A program made the position numbers and the translations under genes. From positions 310,001 through 374,000 of the forward strand of contig NZ_CP107960.1 in NCBI RefSeq assembly GCF_036077095.1: DNA of 64,000 nt, given 5' to 3'. The DNA comes from Streptomyces sp. NBC_00376 (GTDB taxonomy: Bacteria > Actinomycetota > Actinomycetes > Streptomycetales > Streptomycetaceae). Shown one piece after another: positions 18,792-28,213 of the stretch; the first letter of the stretch is position 1; each line of letters opens with the position of its first letter. The notes beneath the pieces are model-generated. The model worked only from the letters and a program-made list of their open reading frames with translations. It ran no database searches and was not told where the DNA came from.

Positions 18792-18856
18792 GTCCTGTCA
18801 ACGACACGACCCATCAAGAAGACACGCCATCGCAGACCGCACATGACCAAGCACTA

Positions 18857-20404
18857 CTAGAGAAGCGGGCAGGTGAGCGGAAGGACGCGTTCGCTCACCT
18901 GACCGGTGAACTGGGTTTCGGTGAGGGTGACTTCGGTGAGCCAGTCCGCTGCGGTCAACTGGTCGACCAGGTGTTGCAGCTCTTCGGGATCCACCGGGAC
19001 CCAGGCAGCGAGAGACTCCAGAGCGATCCCCCGACCGCCGGGACCGAGACGTCCATCGATGCTGGTCTGGGTTGCCAACGTCATCGCCAGCAGGCGGGCG
19101 GCCGCGGGCGCCTTGGCCTTGCGGAGTTTCTTGTCCGAGACGACTCTCTGGGCCCAACCGCTGAGCTTGGGCCGCATCTTCTTGCCGAACGTGAACGGTC
19201 CGGAACCGTCCGCATCGGGCACCAAGGAGGGCACAGTGACGGTAGTGGGGTTCTCCGGCCGGGATGCGAGCAGGTCACTGGTGGTGCCGGGGATGCCCAG
19301 CCAGCCGCAGCAGGCCAGCTCCCCGACCAGGCCCTCCGGATCGGTCAGACCCAGCGTCGTCAGATCCTGCCCGACGAGGTTGCCGGTACCGGCGTGCGCG
19401 GTGCGCAGGGTCAGCATCACCGCCAACAACCGTGCCTCTGGGCCGGGAAGCGGGCTGTGGTCGGCCACGTGCGCGAGGACAGAACGTGCGTGTTCCCACT
19501 GCGTGGGCACCGCCAGCAGGCGGGCCACCGTCGGCCCGTCACTGTCCGCGCTGTGGCCGGTGCGCTGCAGCTGCTGGAAGCGCGCGGCGACAGCGGCCTG
19601 TTCGGCGCGCCGTGCCTCCAGCCGCAAATTGATGTCGCCGGTGACATCGGCCCAGGCCATGAAGGCCCGTGCCTTGCGTTCGTGGAGGTCGGCGAGGAGC
19701 CCCAGGTCGGGTTCGGTGCGCTGCTGGTAGGCACGGAACAGGTCCCCGAGCTCGACAAGCTCGTCGCGCAGGACAACGGGCCGCAGACCGTGCGGGATGA
19801 GGCGCTGCGCGATCATCTGCCTGTTTACGCGGTTTCGCCCTGCAGGGGCGGGGCGGGCAGCAGGCACCGGGGGCATGCCGGCCGTGGGTGAGGAATGGTC
19901 GGAGAACTGCGGAGCGCCGGCAGGAACGGCCGACGGAGGTCCGGCAGTAGCCGGGGGGCCGGCCGCCGGGCCGAATACGGCGGGGGCGGTGGAGACGACC
20001 GTCGCGCCAGGCGTGGCGGCCGCGCAGCGTGAACAGCACTCCATGGCCTGCCACCAGCGGCCCTCCCGGTCGGTGACAACGGCCAGGACCGCCGCCCCGC
20101 CGCACCTCCAGGGCTGGGCACGCGTCTGCCGGTCGGCGGGACGGATATGGGCGTGGCAACTCTCCGCCCTGCACGCGCAGTACGACTGGGCCCGAGGCGG
20201 CGCAGCGGCCTTCAGGTGGGCCTTGAGGTGGGCGACCGCGGCCGCACGGCCGGCGGCCGCGGTCGGCAGGCGTTGCTCAGGGCAGGCTGGGCGGCTGCAT
20301 GAGATGCGCACTCCTGTACTGCCTCGCCCGGCGGGGTCCAGGCGCACGGTCCATCTGCGTCCCAGGACCCGATCGTCCAACTCGCTCGCCGCGGCGTGCG
20401 TCAT
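18857..20404 (-). CDS. Conserved Streptomyces protein with Cys-rich N-terminus, function unknown
   Basis: The 515-residue protein has an N-terminal Cys/His-rich region (C36, C41, C76, C78, C83, H84, C101, C123, C124, C127) that looks zinc-binding. A Pro/Ala-rich linker follows (residues 135-190), then an alpha-helical region (LRDELVELGDLFRAYQQRTE, LHERKARAFMAWADVTGDIN), and a C-terminal part with repeated winged-helix-like features (ARLLAVMLTLRTAHAGTGNL, LLAMTLATQTSIDGRLGP, LQHLVDQLTAADWLTEVTL). The last resembles plasmid or replication-type winged helices. No enzyme motif was seen. Its TAG stop is part of the CTAG duplication of the IS701 element, so the insertion left the protein unchanged. 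Confidence 0.75.
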   Translation of the reverse strand: MTHAAASELDDRVLGRRWTVRLDPAGRGSTGVRISCSRPACPEQRLPTAAAGRAAAVAHLKAHLKAAAPPRAQSYCACRAESCHAHIRPADRQTRAQPWRCGGAAVLAVVTDREGRWWQAMECCSRCAAATPGATVVSTAPAVFGPAAGPPATAGPPSAVPAGAPQFSDHSSPTAGMPPVPAARPAPAGRNRVNRQMIAQRLIPHGLRPVVLRDELVELGDLFRAYQQRTEPDLGLLADLHERKARAFMAWADVTGDINLRLEARRAEQAAVAARFQQLQRTGHSADSDGPTVARLLAVPTQWEHARSVLAHVADHSPLPGPEARLLAVMLTLRTAHAGTGNLVGQDLTTLGLTDPEGLVGELACCGWLGIPGTTSDLLASRPENPTTVTVPSLVPDADGSGPFTFGKKMRPKLSGWAQRVVSDKKLRKAKAPAAARLLAMTLATQTSIDGRLGPGGRGIALESLAAWVPVDPEELQHLVDQLTAADWLTEVTLTETQFTGQVSERVLPLTCPLL

Positions 20405-21007
20405 CCCGCTCTTCCTCCTGTGTTATGTCCCTGCCGCCTGCGCTTTCCCGTCATTACGGGCGGGGCGTGTTCGTCGAGCCCACCGTACGCGCCACGCGGC
20501 CCCGTTGGCCGGGAAACCCGCCTTGCGACCAGCGCGAGCACCATTCCCAGCAGGAAATCGGGACTGAGCCGACACCGGTGCTGCTGTTCGGCGGCCCCTG
20601 AATACCGGCTGTCCCGGGGCCAAATCACAGACGGAGCCGCCAATCTGGCATGACGTGGGCGGGCCACACATTCCCACCGATCGGGTGATCTGACCAAGTG
20701 GGAAAGGTTCCCCCTGAACAACGTGAATGATCAGCAGGACTTCAACAGTCACTGCGTCTCCGTCTCCGGGCTGCCCCGTGCGCACACCTCTTCTGCCTGA
20801 GGCCTTCGCTGTGGCAATGCCCTTCAGCGTTGCCGCGCCATCGGCCTGCGCGGCCTCCGAGGTGCCGTCGGCAAGGGCACCGGCTCCCTCCGCTCCAACG
20901 CCCGGAAGACATGAGAGAACCGGAACAAGCCCCAGTGGCGCAGATTCACCGATGTCGTCTTGATCGGCCTCGACTTGATCGGGATCGCGGACTCCCCGAG
21001 AGGCCGA
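20405..21007. other. Gap with no recognisable gene
   Basis: These 600 bases upstream of the Cys-rich protein gene hold only short open frames without domain signals. They end in an IS701 relic and presumably include the promoter of the minus-strand gene. Confidence 0.4.
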
Positions 21008-21240
21008 TCACCAAGAATTCTGCATGCTGAGCGGAGTGGCATCCGCCACCCACTCGGCGATCGTCCAGCAGTTCTTGCGGGGCAGGTCGGCGAGCACCCC
21101 CAGCACCAGCCGTCAGACCCGACGCCGCGGTTCGATCCGGGCGAACCGGCCCGCGATCCGCCTCATCAGGGCCTCGAAGTTCGTCCGCCAGCGGCCGGGA
21201 TCTATGCTGTGACCTGCGGCCACCGTCTCTTCGTCAGTCC
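21008..21240 (-). pseudogene. IS701-family transposase relic (second lineage), N-terminal fragment
   Basis: The minus strand reads TDEETVAAGHSIDPGRWRTN, FEALMRRIAGRFARIEPRRR, a TGA stop, then LVLGVLADLPRKNCWTIAEW. This is the N-terminus of an IS701-type transposase different from the intact copy at 17.5 kb. It ends abruptly near 21008. A nonsense codon and truncation show decay. Confidence 0.75.
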
Positions 21241-21325
21241 ACACAACTCACGATGATCAACGGTGGTCACAGCCGTGTCAGCACCGGCCCCACCAGCAAA
21301 ATCATGGCCCGCAGCCAAGGCGCTA

Positions 21326-21792
21326 TTACTCAACGACCGCTGTCTGGCCGGGACGCCACCGAACCCAGCAGGTGACTCCCTCAACCTGGTAGCGACGGTC
21401 GGCGACAAACTGCCACTGGGCCACCAGCCGCCGCGCGTCAGCGGGCGCCTGGCGGTGCGACGCGAGCAGCGCATTCAGTTCGTCGTACCGGGCATCGATT
21501 CCCCCAATGCCCGGATGGCTGTCCGGCGCGGAGGTCCTCGCTTCATGTCGCTCATTCCGCCTGGCGTAGATCGCCCACTGCTCTCGCTCCAGGGCCAGCG
21601 CCTCCACGCTCGCGGGCCACACCCGGTATTCGGCAGCGTCGTTGATGTTGGCGTAGTCGTCGTTCTGGAAGTAGTGAGCCGCGCCATCTACTCGGCGACA
21701 CCCGAACGAGGTCCGTCGTACCACTCCGATTTGATGTGGACACGCTCGAACCCGTCCGTGATCAGCTGTCGTTCGTCCCAGGTCTCAGCCAC
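21326..21792 (-). pseudogene. Hypothetical protein split by a frameshift
   Basis: From GTG 21792 the product begins AETWDERQLITDGFERVHIK and reaches PRSGVAE, where a stop appears. A one-base shift near 21690 restores VDGAAHYFQNDDYANINDAA and continues for about 120 residues to 21326. The joined protein of about 154 residues is acidic and aromatic-rich with no recognised domain. The reading frame on both sides has good codon usage, so this is either a recent inactivation or a sequencing error. Confidence 0.6.
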
Positions 21793-21864
21793 GCGAGGAG
21801 GGTACCGACGACCGGCCTCGGCGTACGTGATCGAGATCTACAGCTGGAGTACTGACCTGCGGGC

Positions 21865-21957
21865 ATGACGGAGCACCCCGGGTTCGGCACGATATTGAAG
21901 TGGCTGCTGGACCACCGAGGTCTCAGCGCACAGGAGTTGGCCGTCCGCGCTGGGTGA
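21865..21957 (+). pseudogene. N-terminal stub of an XRE-type helix-turn-helix regulator
   Basis: The 30-codon frame encodes FGTILKWLLDHRGLSAQELA followed by VRAG and TGA. This is the first two helices of a Cro/CI-type DNA-binding domain. The recognition helix and the rest of the protein are missing. It is divergent from the split hypothetical gene. Confidence 0.5.
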
Positions 21958-22126
21958 ATGAGCCCTTCGAGCGACGAGACGAGAGGTCAACCAGTCGATC
22001 GGCCGGGTCAGCGCGGCCTGCAGCAACCGCCGGTACAACCGGCCGGCCCCCGCGCCTTCCAACGTTGCGGCGGCGCGCCGGGAAGCTGGGCAGACAGCCG
22101 GCTCGTCGCGCTTGAAAGCAGGTGTG

Positions 22127-22477
22127 TCAGCTCTTTCGGTAGGACGCGTCCAGGTTGGGGATTTCGACGGAGGGGTGCAGAGTGACGCCATCGACTGGCT
22201 TGACCTGGGCGGCGACCAGGGCGAGCACGGCGGACGCGAGGCGGACCTTGGTCGCGTCGGTGCGGCCGTGGAGCAGGCCGATCTCCACGTGCAGGACGGC
22301 GTGCCCCTCGGTCTCGGTGCCGACGGTGAAGTCCTCGACCCGACGGAAGCGGGTCTTGCAAGCCTCCAGGCGGGCGTCAACGGTATCGACGACGATCGGG
22401 TGCAGGGCGAGCGCGAAGGCCGGACGGTCGAAGGCCGCGTCGAGCAGGCCGGAATAGTCGACGGTGATCTGCGGCAT
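22127..22477 (-). CDS. Tautomerase-superfamily 5-carboxymethyl-2-hydroxymuconate isomerase-like protein
   Basis: The 116-residue protein starts MPQITVDYSGLLDAAFDRPA. Removal of Met leaves the catalytic Pro1 of the tautomerase superfamily. ATG 22477 is favoured over the longer frame for this reason. The length and the C-terminal pattern (GHAVLHVEIGLLHGRTDATK) fit the CHMI branch, which isomerises unsaturated dicarboxylates in homoprotocatechuate breakdown. No other genes of that pathway are nearby, so the true substrate is open. Confidence 0.85.
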   Translation of the reverse strand: MPQITVDYSGLLDAAFDRPAFALALHPIVVDTVDARLEACKTRFRRVEDFTVGTETEGHAVLHVEIGLLHGRTDATKVRLASAVLALVAAQVKPVDGVTLHPSVEIPNLDASYRKS

Positions 22478-23149
22478 GGCGGACAACTCCTCGGATGGGA
22501 TCACATGATCGGCTCCCACCTTACGGAGGCCGACTCAATCGATCGCCACCGCCCCGTTCAGGATCACGCCTGAACCTTTGCAGGGCAGCAGGCGGATGTC
22601 CGGAGACCTCTGAGATTGCCACCGGGAGTTCACGGAGACGGTGGGGTCCACCCCCCTGGAGGGATACCTCGACTGGCCGGATGCGACCGTCATGAGCGGT
22701 GCTGGTGTCGACGTCGATGCTCCATTCGAGGAGGTGTCCGAGGTACCGTCGCGCTCGCACTGCAGCCTGTCGATGAACTGGGCGCCGGTGGCCGCCGGTC
22801 TGGTCTCGACCGCGTCCAAGTGACGTTCTTCCCTGTGAGCGCCGGGCAGACCGGGCTCGAAGTGTCAGGACATCCCGGCCGACGTCGAGGCCGGTCGTAT
22901 TCCTCACGGTCCTATCCGCCCGCGACACGGTCCGAGAAGCCGACCGGGCTTCTCCCGACTTGGCCTCCGTACGGTCGGATTGCCCAGCGTCGAACTCGCA
23001 CGATGGCGGCGCCGAGGGGCGCGCTCCCGGACAGAGCGGACCTGTACGAAGCAGTTCCGATTGAGGTGCTGGTTGACCAGGTGCCGGGCGGTGTCGGTGA
23101 AGCCGCTCCGCAGCGCCGACAGGGCGGGCAGCCGGCTCGATCGCCAGCA
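22478..23149. other. Gap with no convincing gene
   Basis: These 670 bases are upstream of the tautomerase. Long open frames exist on both strands but without family matches, credible starts or consistent codon bias. The region grades into an insertion-sequence relic on the right. Confidence 0.4.
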
Positions 23150-23257
23150 GTGGCTGCCGCCGCTGGATGACCCGACAGAGATGGCCGGCCAGCGGCCGAA
23201 CAGCGACCAGGCTGGCGCATCGTGAGGTTCGTCCTGTTGTAGTCGGCCACCAGCAGC
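23150..23257 (-). pseudogene. IS5/ISL2-like transposase relic
   Basis: The minus strand begins VADYNRTNLTMRQPG followed by LFG. After frameshifts it holds a PLLAIEP block, matching the N-terminal helix-turn-helix region of ISL2-type transposases (NLTMRQ, LFG, PLLAL). Only this stub remains. A C-terminal relic of a related transposase lies at 36.3 kb. Confidence 0.5.
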
Positions 23258-23491
23258 TGCGCCTGTCAGCCGGCGGCAGGCACCATGGTCTCCCCCACTC
23301 AGCAGGTTCCCATTCCTTCAGGAGCGGCCTTCAGCAGCCACACGAACAGCAGCATCTTCACCCCCCGGCCAGCATTTCTACCCAGAAGGCCTCATCAGAT
23401 AATGCTCCACCCACACAGGAGAAATGCCCGTCCACATCTATCTGCAGCACGCTTTAGGCTTTCTCTTGATTCGAACGGGAGGGGCGGGAGC

Positions 23492-23953
23492 ATGGCGATT
23501 TGGGGACTGGTCATCGAGACGACCGTGGGTATCGGGGAGCGCAAGCACGGGGAGGCGTACGTGCTGACGCATGTGGACGGCACGCGCGAAGAGGCTCTGG
23601 TGGAGCTGGAGCAGCGTGCCCGGAGACATACCCCGGAGCACCCTAGAAGTCCGAAGCGCCGTCGGCTCTTCCGGGAAAGCGACGGTTTCCTCCTGGTGAT
23701 CGATGGTGCCTGGCAGTCCTTCAGCACGCGGTTCACAGTGGCGGAACTGCTGGACGACAGCGCTGCACCGGCCACGCCGGCCACGCCGCCGGCGCACCCG
23801 GCCCAGCCTGAGGCGGAACCTGAAGAAGAACCGGAGGCGGAGCCGGAGCCGACGGACGCGGTGCCGCCTCCGACCTCGACGCCGCCGGTGGAACGTGATG
23901 CGGACGGAGTACCGATACGGCCGAACTGGTGGGGCCGCACCGACCTTCCGTGA
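23492..23953 (+). CDS. Conserved hypothetical protein with acidic Pro-rich tail
   Basis: ATG 23492 follows a GGGAGGGGCGGGAG purine tract. The 153-residue product has a compact N-terminal domain (MAIWGLVIETTVGIGERKHG, EALVELEQRARRHTPEHPRS, RRRLFRESDGFLLVIDGAWQ) of about 90 residues. A low-complexity tail of Glu/Pro repeats (PEAEPEEEPEAEPEP) follows, with a short conserved end PIRPNWWGRTDLP. Related proteins occur in Streptomyces without assigned function. There is no signal peptide, so it is probably cytoplasmic. Confidence 0.7.
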   Translation: MAIWGLVIETTVGIGERKHGEAYVLTHVDGTREEALVELEQRARRHTPEHPRSPKRRRLFRESDGFLLVIDGAWQSFSTRFTVAELLDDSAAPATPATPPAHPAQPEAEPEEEPEAEPEPTDAVPPPTSTPPVERDADGVPIRPNWWGRTDLP

Positions 23954-24394
23954 CGACTGATGCGCCCCGTCTATGACGCCTCCAGAACGCATGGCGTCTT
24001 CGGGTTCGCGGCGCCGGGTCGCTGCGGCCGGGAGGCTCACCGCTGGACAGCCACCATCACAGGCGGAACGCCCTGTTCGAGCGTTCCCAGATCGCCGGGC
24101 AGCGCGCCGAAGCCTCGCGGCCCGGCGAGCGGGTTACGGGCGGGGCTCGACGCCCAGCTGCGGTTTCCACTTCATCCAGGCGATGGGCAACGCTACGGTC
24201 ACCCCACCGACGACTGGCTTCGCTGAGTGTGATGCCAGTCGTGAGTGGTGGGATGGCCGGAATCTGCTGCCGTGGCCTGATGGGAGTCCGCCCTGATGCC
24301 CGTGTACGCGTCTCTGTCCCACGCCGTGGCCGAGGCCTTGGTCGACGTCCTGTGGGTCATCGAGGGCTCGGGGGCAGGCTGGGACAGTCCCGTA
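23954..24394. other. Gap with no recognisable gene
   Basis: These 440 bases lie between a hypothetical gene and an ISL3 relic. No frame shows a recognisable domain. Confidence 0.4.
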
Positions 24395-24735
24395 ATGACG
24401 CCCTTTGCGGGTCGCGTATTCGTCGGCGCCGACCATCTGCGGGGCCGGAACTTCGAGGTCGGGCCACGTTTCGACCAGCCGCAGCACCGTGCTGCGGCTC
24501 GCGGACACGCCGTAGCAATTCGTCATGCGGGCACCGGCCCGCCCAGCAGGCGCGTGACCGACTGCGGCCAGCGTCGACCGCAGCCGCTCGGTCCGCCGGC
24601 CATACCGACGGGTCAACGCTGGAAGCTGTTCGGCGAAGGTCCGCCGCCCGTACGAGATGACTGGGCGGAGGAACCTGCGGACACGCAATCAGCGAGTGAC
24701 CCGGCTGCCTCCACTGGGCACATCAGCGGGAAATC
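24395..24735 (-). pseudogene. ISL3-family transposase relic, N-terminal part
   Basis: The minus strand reads RRTFAEQLPALTRRYGRRTE, RLRSTLAAVGHAPAGRAGAR, SASRSTVLRLVETWPDLEVP and VGADEYATRKGRHYGTV. These are the zinc-finger end, the helix-turn-helix and the first catalytic Asp (VGxDE) of ISL3 transposases. Homology stops after YGTV. A C-terminal ISL3 remnant occurs at 38.7 kb. Confidence 0.75.
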
Positions 24736-25400
24736 GCAGGAGGGAGCAGTGGATTCGCCATGCCCCGCTCCCGCATCCGGTACAGATGGACCCAACCACC
24801 TTGTTTGGAGCCGCTATCCGTACCGTCTCATGTTCAGGGCGACGGACAGTACTGCCACGTCGGCGATCGACGGGAACAGCAACTCCTTCAGCCTGGGCGC
24901 TACTTCTTCCACGGGCCGGACTGTCAGCCATACCGCACCGAGGACGGGCCCAATCCGGGAAACTTCCCCGGTGCCGACTCACCCGCCAATCGTGACTCAG
25001 CGGGCATGCTCCAGGGAATGTGAGCCAGAACTCCGACACGTGCACCCTGGCTGCTCATGCACCATGTCCCCGAGTCGATTGCGCTGCGCTGTCCCCGGTT
25101 GATTCGGATGGCGAGAACTTGCGTGCAGGTGTGCGCTGGTGACTCCGTGGCCGTCGGCAGCCTGTGGCTGCGTTACGACGGCTTGGGATTTCTGGAGCAG
25201 GTCGCCGTGGCGATGGAAGTCGCTGTGGTCCGGGCCCGTTCGCCGCGGCGGGCGAGGCCGGAGACGCTGACGGGATCACCCACGGCGGGTGCCGCGCGTA
25301 TGGCGCGAGCCTGTTCGCGGCGGCGGAACGTGGCTGCCTGGCGGCTGTCGTACGGGAGGGCGTCATGAGCCGAGTCCTGGATGGAACCGAGAAGCAGTGC
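24736..25400. other. Gap with no recognisable gene
   Basis: These 665 bases carry several overlapping open frames but no convincing protein family. Confidence 0.4.
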
Positions 25401-25862
25401 CTATCCGTGCAGCACGGTGACGTAGACGTACAGGGCAACAACACCTGCGACACAGGCGAGGATCACCCATGAACCGAAACTGGTGTGCTTCCCGCTGCCT
25501 TTGGGCCGCGCGGCCTTTCCGGAGCGTTTGGACCGCCCGGGCGCTGCACGTCCCGGCGGGACCGGCGCCGCATCTGCCGCTGCCTCGGCGAGCAGGCGAC
25601 GGCAGGTCGCGGCAAGCACGCCTGTACCAGCGGAGAGGGGCACCACGGCCTCCGAACGTGCCGGAGCGGTAGTGCCGCCATCCAGGATGCGCCCCGCGCG
25701 TACGAGGATCTCGTCCCGGCCGCCCGCCGGAGCGAGGCTGATCCACCGCCGTACATGCTCACCCCGGATGACCACACCGCCGGACCGCTCCCGGTAAACG
25801 GTGTGCTCCCGCCACAAGATCTCCGCCAACTCAGTAGCGGTTTCTCTCAGTTGCGCGCTCAA
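25401..25862 (-). CDS. Hypothetical tail-anchored membrane protein
   Basis: The frame is open to 26015. A TTG at 25862, preceded by GGAGAGG, is a plausible start, giving about 153 residues that begin with helical sequence (RETATELAEILWREHTVYRE). A basic stretch (RSKRSGKAARPKGSGK) precedes a single hydrophobic C-terminal helix (SWVILACVAGVVALYVYVTV). The layout suggests a cytoplasmic domain anchored by its tail. The family was not recognised and the start remains uncertain. Confidence 0.5.
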   Translation of the reverse strand: MSAQLRETATELAEILWREHTVYRERSGGVVIRGEHVRRWISLAPAGGRDEILVRAGRILDGGTTAPARSEAVVPLSAGTGVLAATCRRLLAEAAADAAPVPPGRAAPGRSKRSGKAARPKGSGKHTSFGSWVILACVAGVVALYVYVTVLHG

Positions 25863-26559
25863 AACCTCTCCCCCTCCCCATCCGCCTCGCGGCGAATCGA
25901 ACAAGCATCGCACTCTAGCGGTAGGCGCGGTGAGGGATCCAACAGCCCCCAGCCGCCGCGCCTGCCCACCCCCGGGCACGGGTCCAGCACTACGGGAAGG
26001 CATCAGCGCAGCCACATGAGAAGGGTCCAGGTCGCAGAGGCAGCCGGCGGAACGAGGAGTCGGTCCTGCCTATTGCCGCAGGTCACGGATTTGCCCGGGT
26101 GGCACTCAGAGCCACGACGTGCTGCCCAGCCAGCAGAGGCCTGCATACCCGCCAGAGGTTGGGCAGCTCCTTCAAGCAGTCGAGACATTCACGCAGCGAG
26201 CGAACAAGCGGGCGCGGCTCCCGGCGAGACCCAAGCCCTCCTCCAGGTTCATCCCGAATGCGCCGGGGATACAACGAAGCGCCACGCGGCACACGCTGGG
26301 CCAACACCTTCACCGCCGCCGTCGCTGCGCGGCCGCCAACGGCCCGTTACGGTCGATTTGACGGAGGACCTGGGGTGGCCGAGCGGTCGGCAAGTCATGC
26401 TCTTGGCACTTCAGACCGGCGAGGATGCACTTCTACGCATGCTGAGATACGGGGCTGTCGCCCTCCTGAAGCCGCACACGGATTGACAGCGTTTACCTCC
26501 TCCACATGGCAGTGAGCCCTTTCCGAACCGCTGCCGGGCGAGGGGGCCAACTGCCGCAC
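25863..26559. other. Gap with no convincing gene
   Basis: Short frames on both strands lack recognisable motifs. A GGTGGCCGAGCGGTC stretch near 26373 recalls a tRNA D-arm, but no complete cloverleaf can be built around it. Confidence 0.4.
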
Positions 26560-26814
26560 TCAGTTGCTACAGGCATCTTCGGTGTCCAGTCGCTTTGCCG
26601 ACTTGAGGAGGTACTCGGGCAGTTTTGAACTGGCCGCCAATACCTCGATGCCTATGAGGCGGCCCCGCTCGTCGAAGTCGAGGTTGATCACGCCGTCGAC
26701 GTCCACCGGATCGCAGGGATACATCTGGGCGGAATTCACGCAGTCCTGCGGATCGGTGAAGTACACGTACGCTGCGTCAGCGGTCTTGTCGTAGGTGACC
26801 TTGATGTCTGCCAC
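26560..26814 (-). CDS. DUF2283 family protein
   Basis: The 84-residue protein shows the DUF2283 pattern: KVTYDKTADAAYVYFTDP, followed by VINLDFDERGRLIGIEVLAA and a hydrophobic C-terminal strand. GTG 26814 follows a GGGAG site. Members are small cytoplasmic proteins of unknown role. Two Cys (CVNSAQMYPC) are unusual but not diagnostic. Confidence 0.85.
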   Translation of the reverse strand: MADIKVTYDKTADAAYVYFTDPQDCVNSAQMYPCDPVDVDGVINLDFDERGRLIGIEVLAASSKLPEYLLKSAKRLDTEDACSN

Positions 26815-27097
26815 GGTGAGTTGGCTCCCTTGATGCAGGTGATCTCGATCTCGCTACTGCCCCGTCCACCCTGGGGTCCTGCTGAGCTCATGCTGCCGCT
26901 GCGAGCAAGGCCATGACGGCCCTGACGACGTCGGTGATGCGAGTGATGCGAGTAGCGCCGCAAGGAATATCGCGCAAGAACAGCAGCCCTGGAGTGTCGC
27001 GTCTGCCGTCTCACCGAAGCTTGGATCCTGGTGTGGAGGAGTTCACTGCGAGCGGAAAGGCCCCTGGGCCTCGACCACTTCGCCGACCGACAATGCC

Positions 27098-27487
27098 CTA
27101 GCTGTCCAGTGCGGTCGGGCGAGTGGTGGCGTCGTACGACTCCCGGGCGTCGAGCAGCTCGTCCCAGTGCTTCTCCGTCCAGGCGCAAGCTACCGCTATC
27201 GGTTGGAGCATGCTGCGGCCCAACGGCGTCAGTTCGTACTCGACATGCGGGGTGGCCTCGGCGTAGACGGTGCGCTTGACCAGACCATCTCGTTCCAGCG
27301 ACCGCAACGACTGGGTCAGGACCTTGGGGGTGACGCGGCTCAGTGGCACGCGCAGCTCGGAGAACCGGCGCGGCCCGTGCTCGAGACAGCGGATGATGAG
27401 TGCCGCCCATTTGTCGCCGAAACGGATCGGATTGAGTGAGGACGGGCACAGTTCGTCGAACATGTCGGCGGGCAACGGTTCCCTCAT
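27098..27487 (-). CDS. HxlR-family transcriptional regulator
   Basis: The 129-residue protein has the HxlR winged helix: GDKWAALIIRCLEHGPRRFS, ELRVPLSRVTPKVLTQSLRS, LERDGLVKRTVYAEATPHVE and YELTPLGRSMLQPI. The usual single Cys of redox-sensing members lies near the N-terminus (ELCPSSLNP). It is divergent from an NAD(P)H-binding oxidoreductase, the standard partner of HxlR regulators, and probably represses it in response to electrophiles. Confidence 0.92.
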   Translation of the reverse strand: MREPLPADMFDELCPSSLNPIRFGDKWAALIIRCLEHGPRRFSELRVPLSRVTPKVLTQSLRSLERDGLVKRTVYAEATPHVEYELTPLGRSMLQPIAVACAWTEKHWDELLDARESYDATTRPTALDS

Positions 27488-27589
27488 GGTCTCACTCTAG
27501 CCAGTATCCCCGTGGTAACCGAGGGCTTCGGTAGCTTCCGGGAACTGGCCGGCTGCATGGGCCCCGGCCCTGGTGAGAGGCGGTTCGTC

Positions 27590-28213
27590 GTGAAGATTGT
27601 GGTTTTCGGGGCAGGAGGTCGGGCCGGGCGGCAGGTTGTGGCAGAGGCGCACCGACGCGGACATCAGGTCACCGCGGTGGTGCGCGAACCTGCGGGCCAC
27701 GGCGACCTGACAGACGTGCGGGTCGTGGCCGGGGACGTCACGGACACGGCGAGCATCGAGCATGCGGCCGCCGGCCATGACGCCGTCGTCAGTGCCGCCG
27801 CGGACCTGTCCGTGCCGCCACACGAGTTCTTCACCTCGTCGTCCCGAGCCCTGACCACCGGCCTGGCCAACGTGGGTGTGCGCCGCCTCGTGGTGGTCGG
27901 GCTCGCGTCGGTCATGCCCGGTGCATCCGGTGCCCCCTTGATGGACGAGCCCGGTTACCCGAACGAGTACCGCTCCTTCTCCCTCGGCCACGCGGCAGGC
28001 CTCGACGAACTACGGGGGTGCGACCTGGACTGGGTGTATCTGGCCCCGGCAGGTGACTTCGACCATGAGGGCACGCGCACCGGCCGGTACCAGATCGCTG
28101 AGCATGGCGACCCGGCCAGCCGAATTGCATACGCGGACCTGGCGATCGCGCTGATCGACGAGATCGAGGCGCCCCGCCATCACCGGGCTGCCGTCAGCGT
28201 GAGGGAGGCGTGA
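27590..28213 (+). CDS. NAD(P)H-binding oxidoreductase (atypical SDR)
   Basis: GTG 27590 begins KIVVFGAGGRAGRQVVAEAH with the glycine-rich dinucleotide motif GAGGRAG. The 207-residue length and the DVTDTASIEHAAAGHDAVVS segment fit NAD(P)H-binding proteins of the NmrA/biliverdin-reductase-like group. The normal Tyr-x-x-x-Lys of classical SDRs is not present. It is divergent from the HxlR regulator, the pair typical for quinone or aldehyde stress response. Confidence 0.88.
   Translation: MKIVVFGAGGRAGRQVVAEAHRRGHQVTAVVREPAGHGDLTDVRVVAGDVTDTASIEHAAAGHDAVVSAAADLSVPPHEFFTSSSRALTTGLANVGVRRLVVVGLASVMPGASGAPLMDEPGYPNEYRSFSLGHAAGLDELRGCDLDWVYLAPAGDFDHEGTRTGRYQIAEHGDPASRIAYADLAIALIDEIEAPRHHRAAVSVREA

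Larger units (their letters stand above)
17415..18856. mobile_element. Complete IS701-family insertion sequence with CTAG target duplication
   Basis: The element is 1442 bp long with 16-bp perfect terminal inverted repeats, TAGTGCTTGGTCATGT at 17415-17430 and its complement at 18841-18856. It is flanked by CTAG at 17411-17414 and 18857-18860, the four-base target duplication known for IS701 relatives. One transposase gene fills it. Intact ends, duplication and gene point to recent insertion. Confidence 0.92.

Noticed and set aside
26365..26440. tRNA-like sequence GGTGGCCGAGCGGTC
   Set aside because: It resembles a D-arm, but no anticodon arm, T-loop or acceptor stem of proper pairing could be built.
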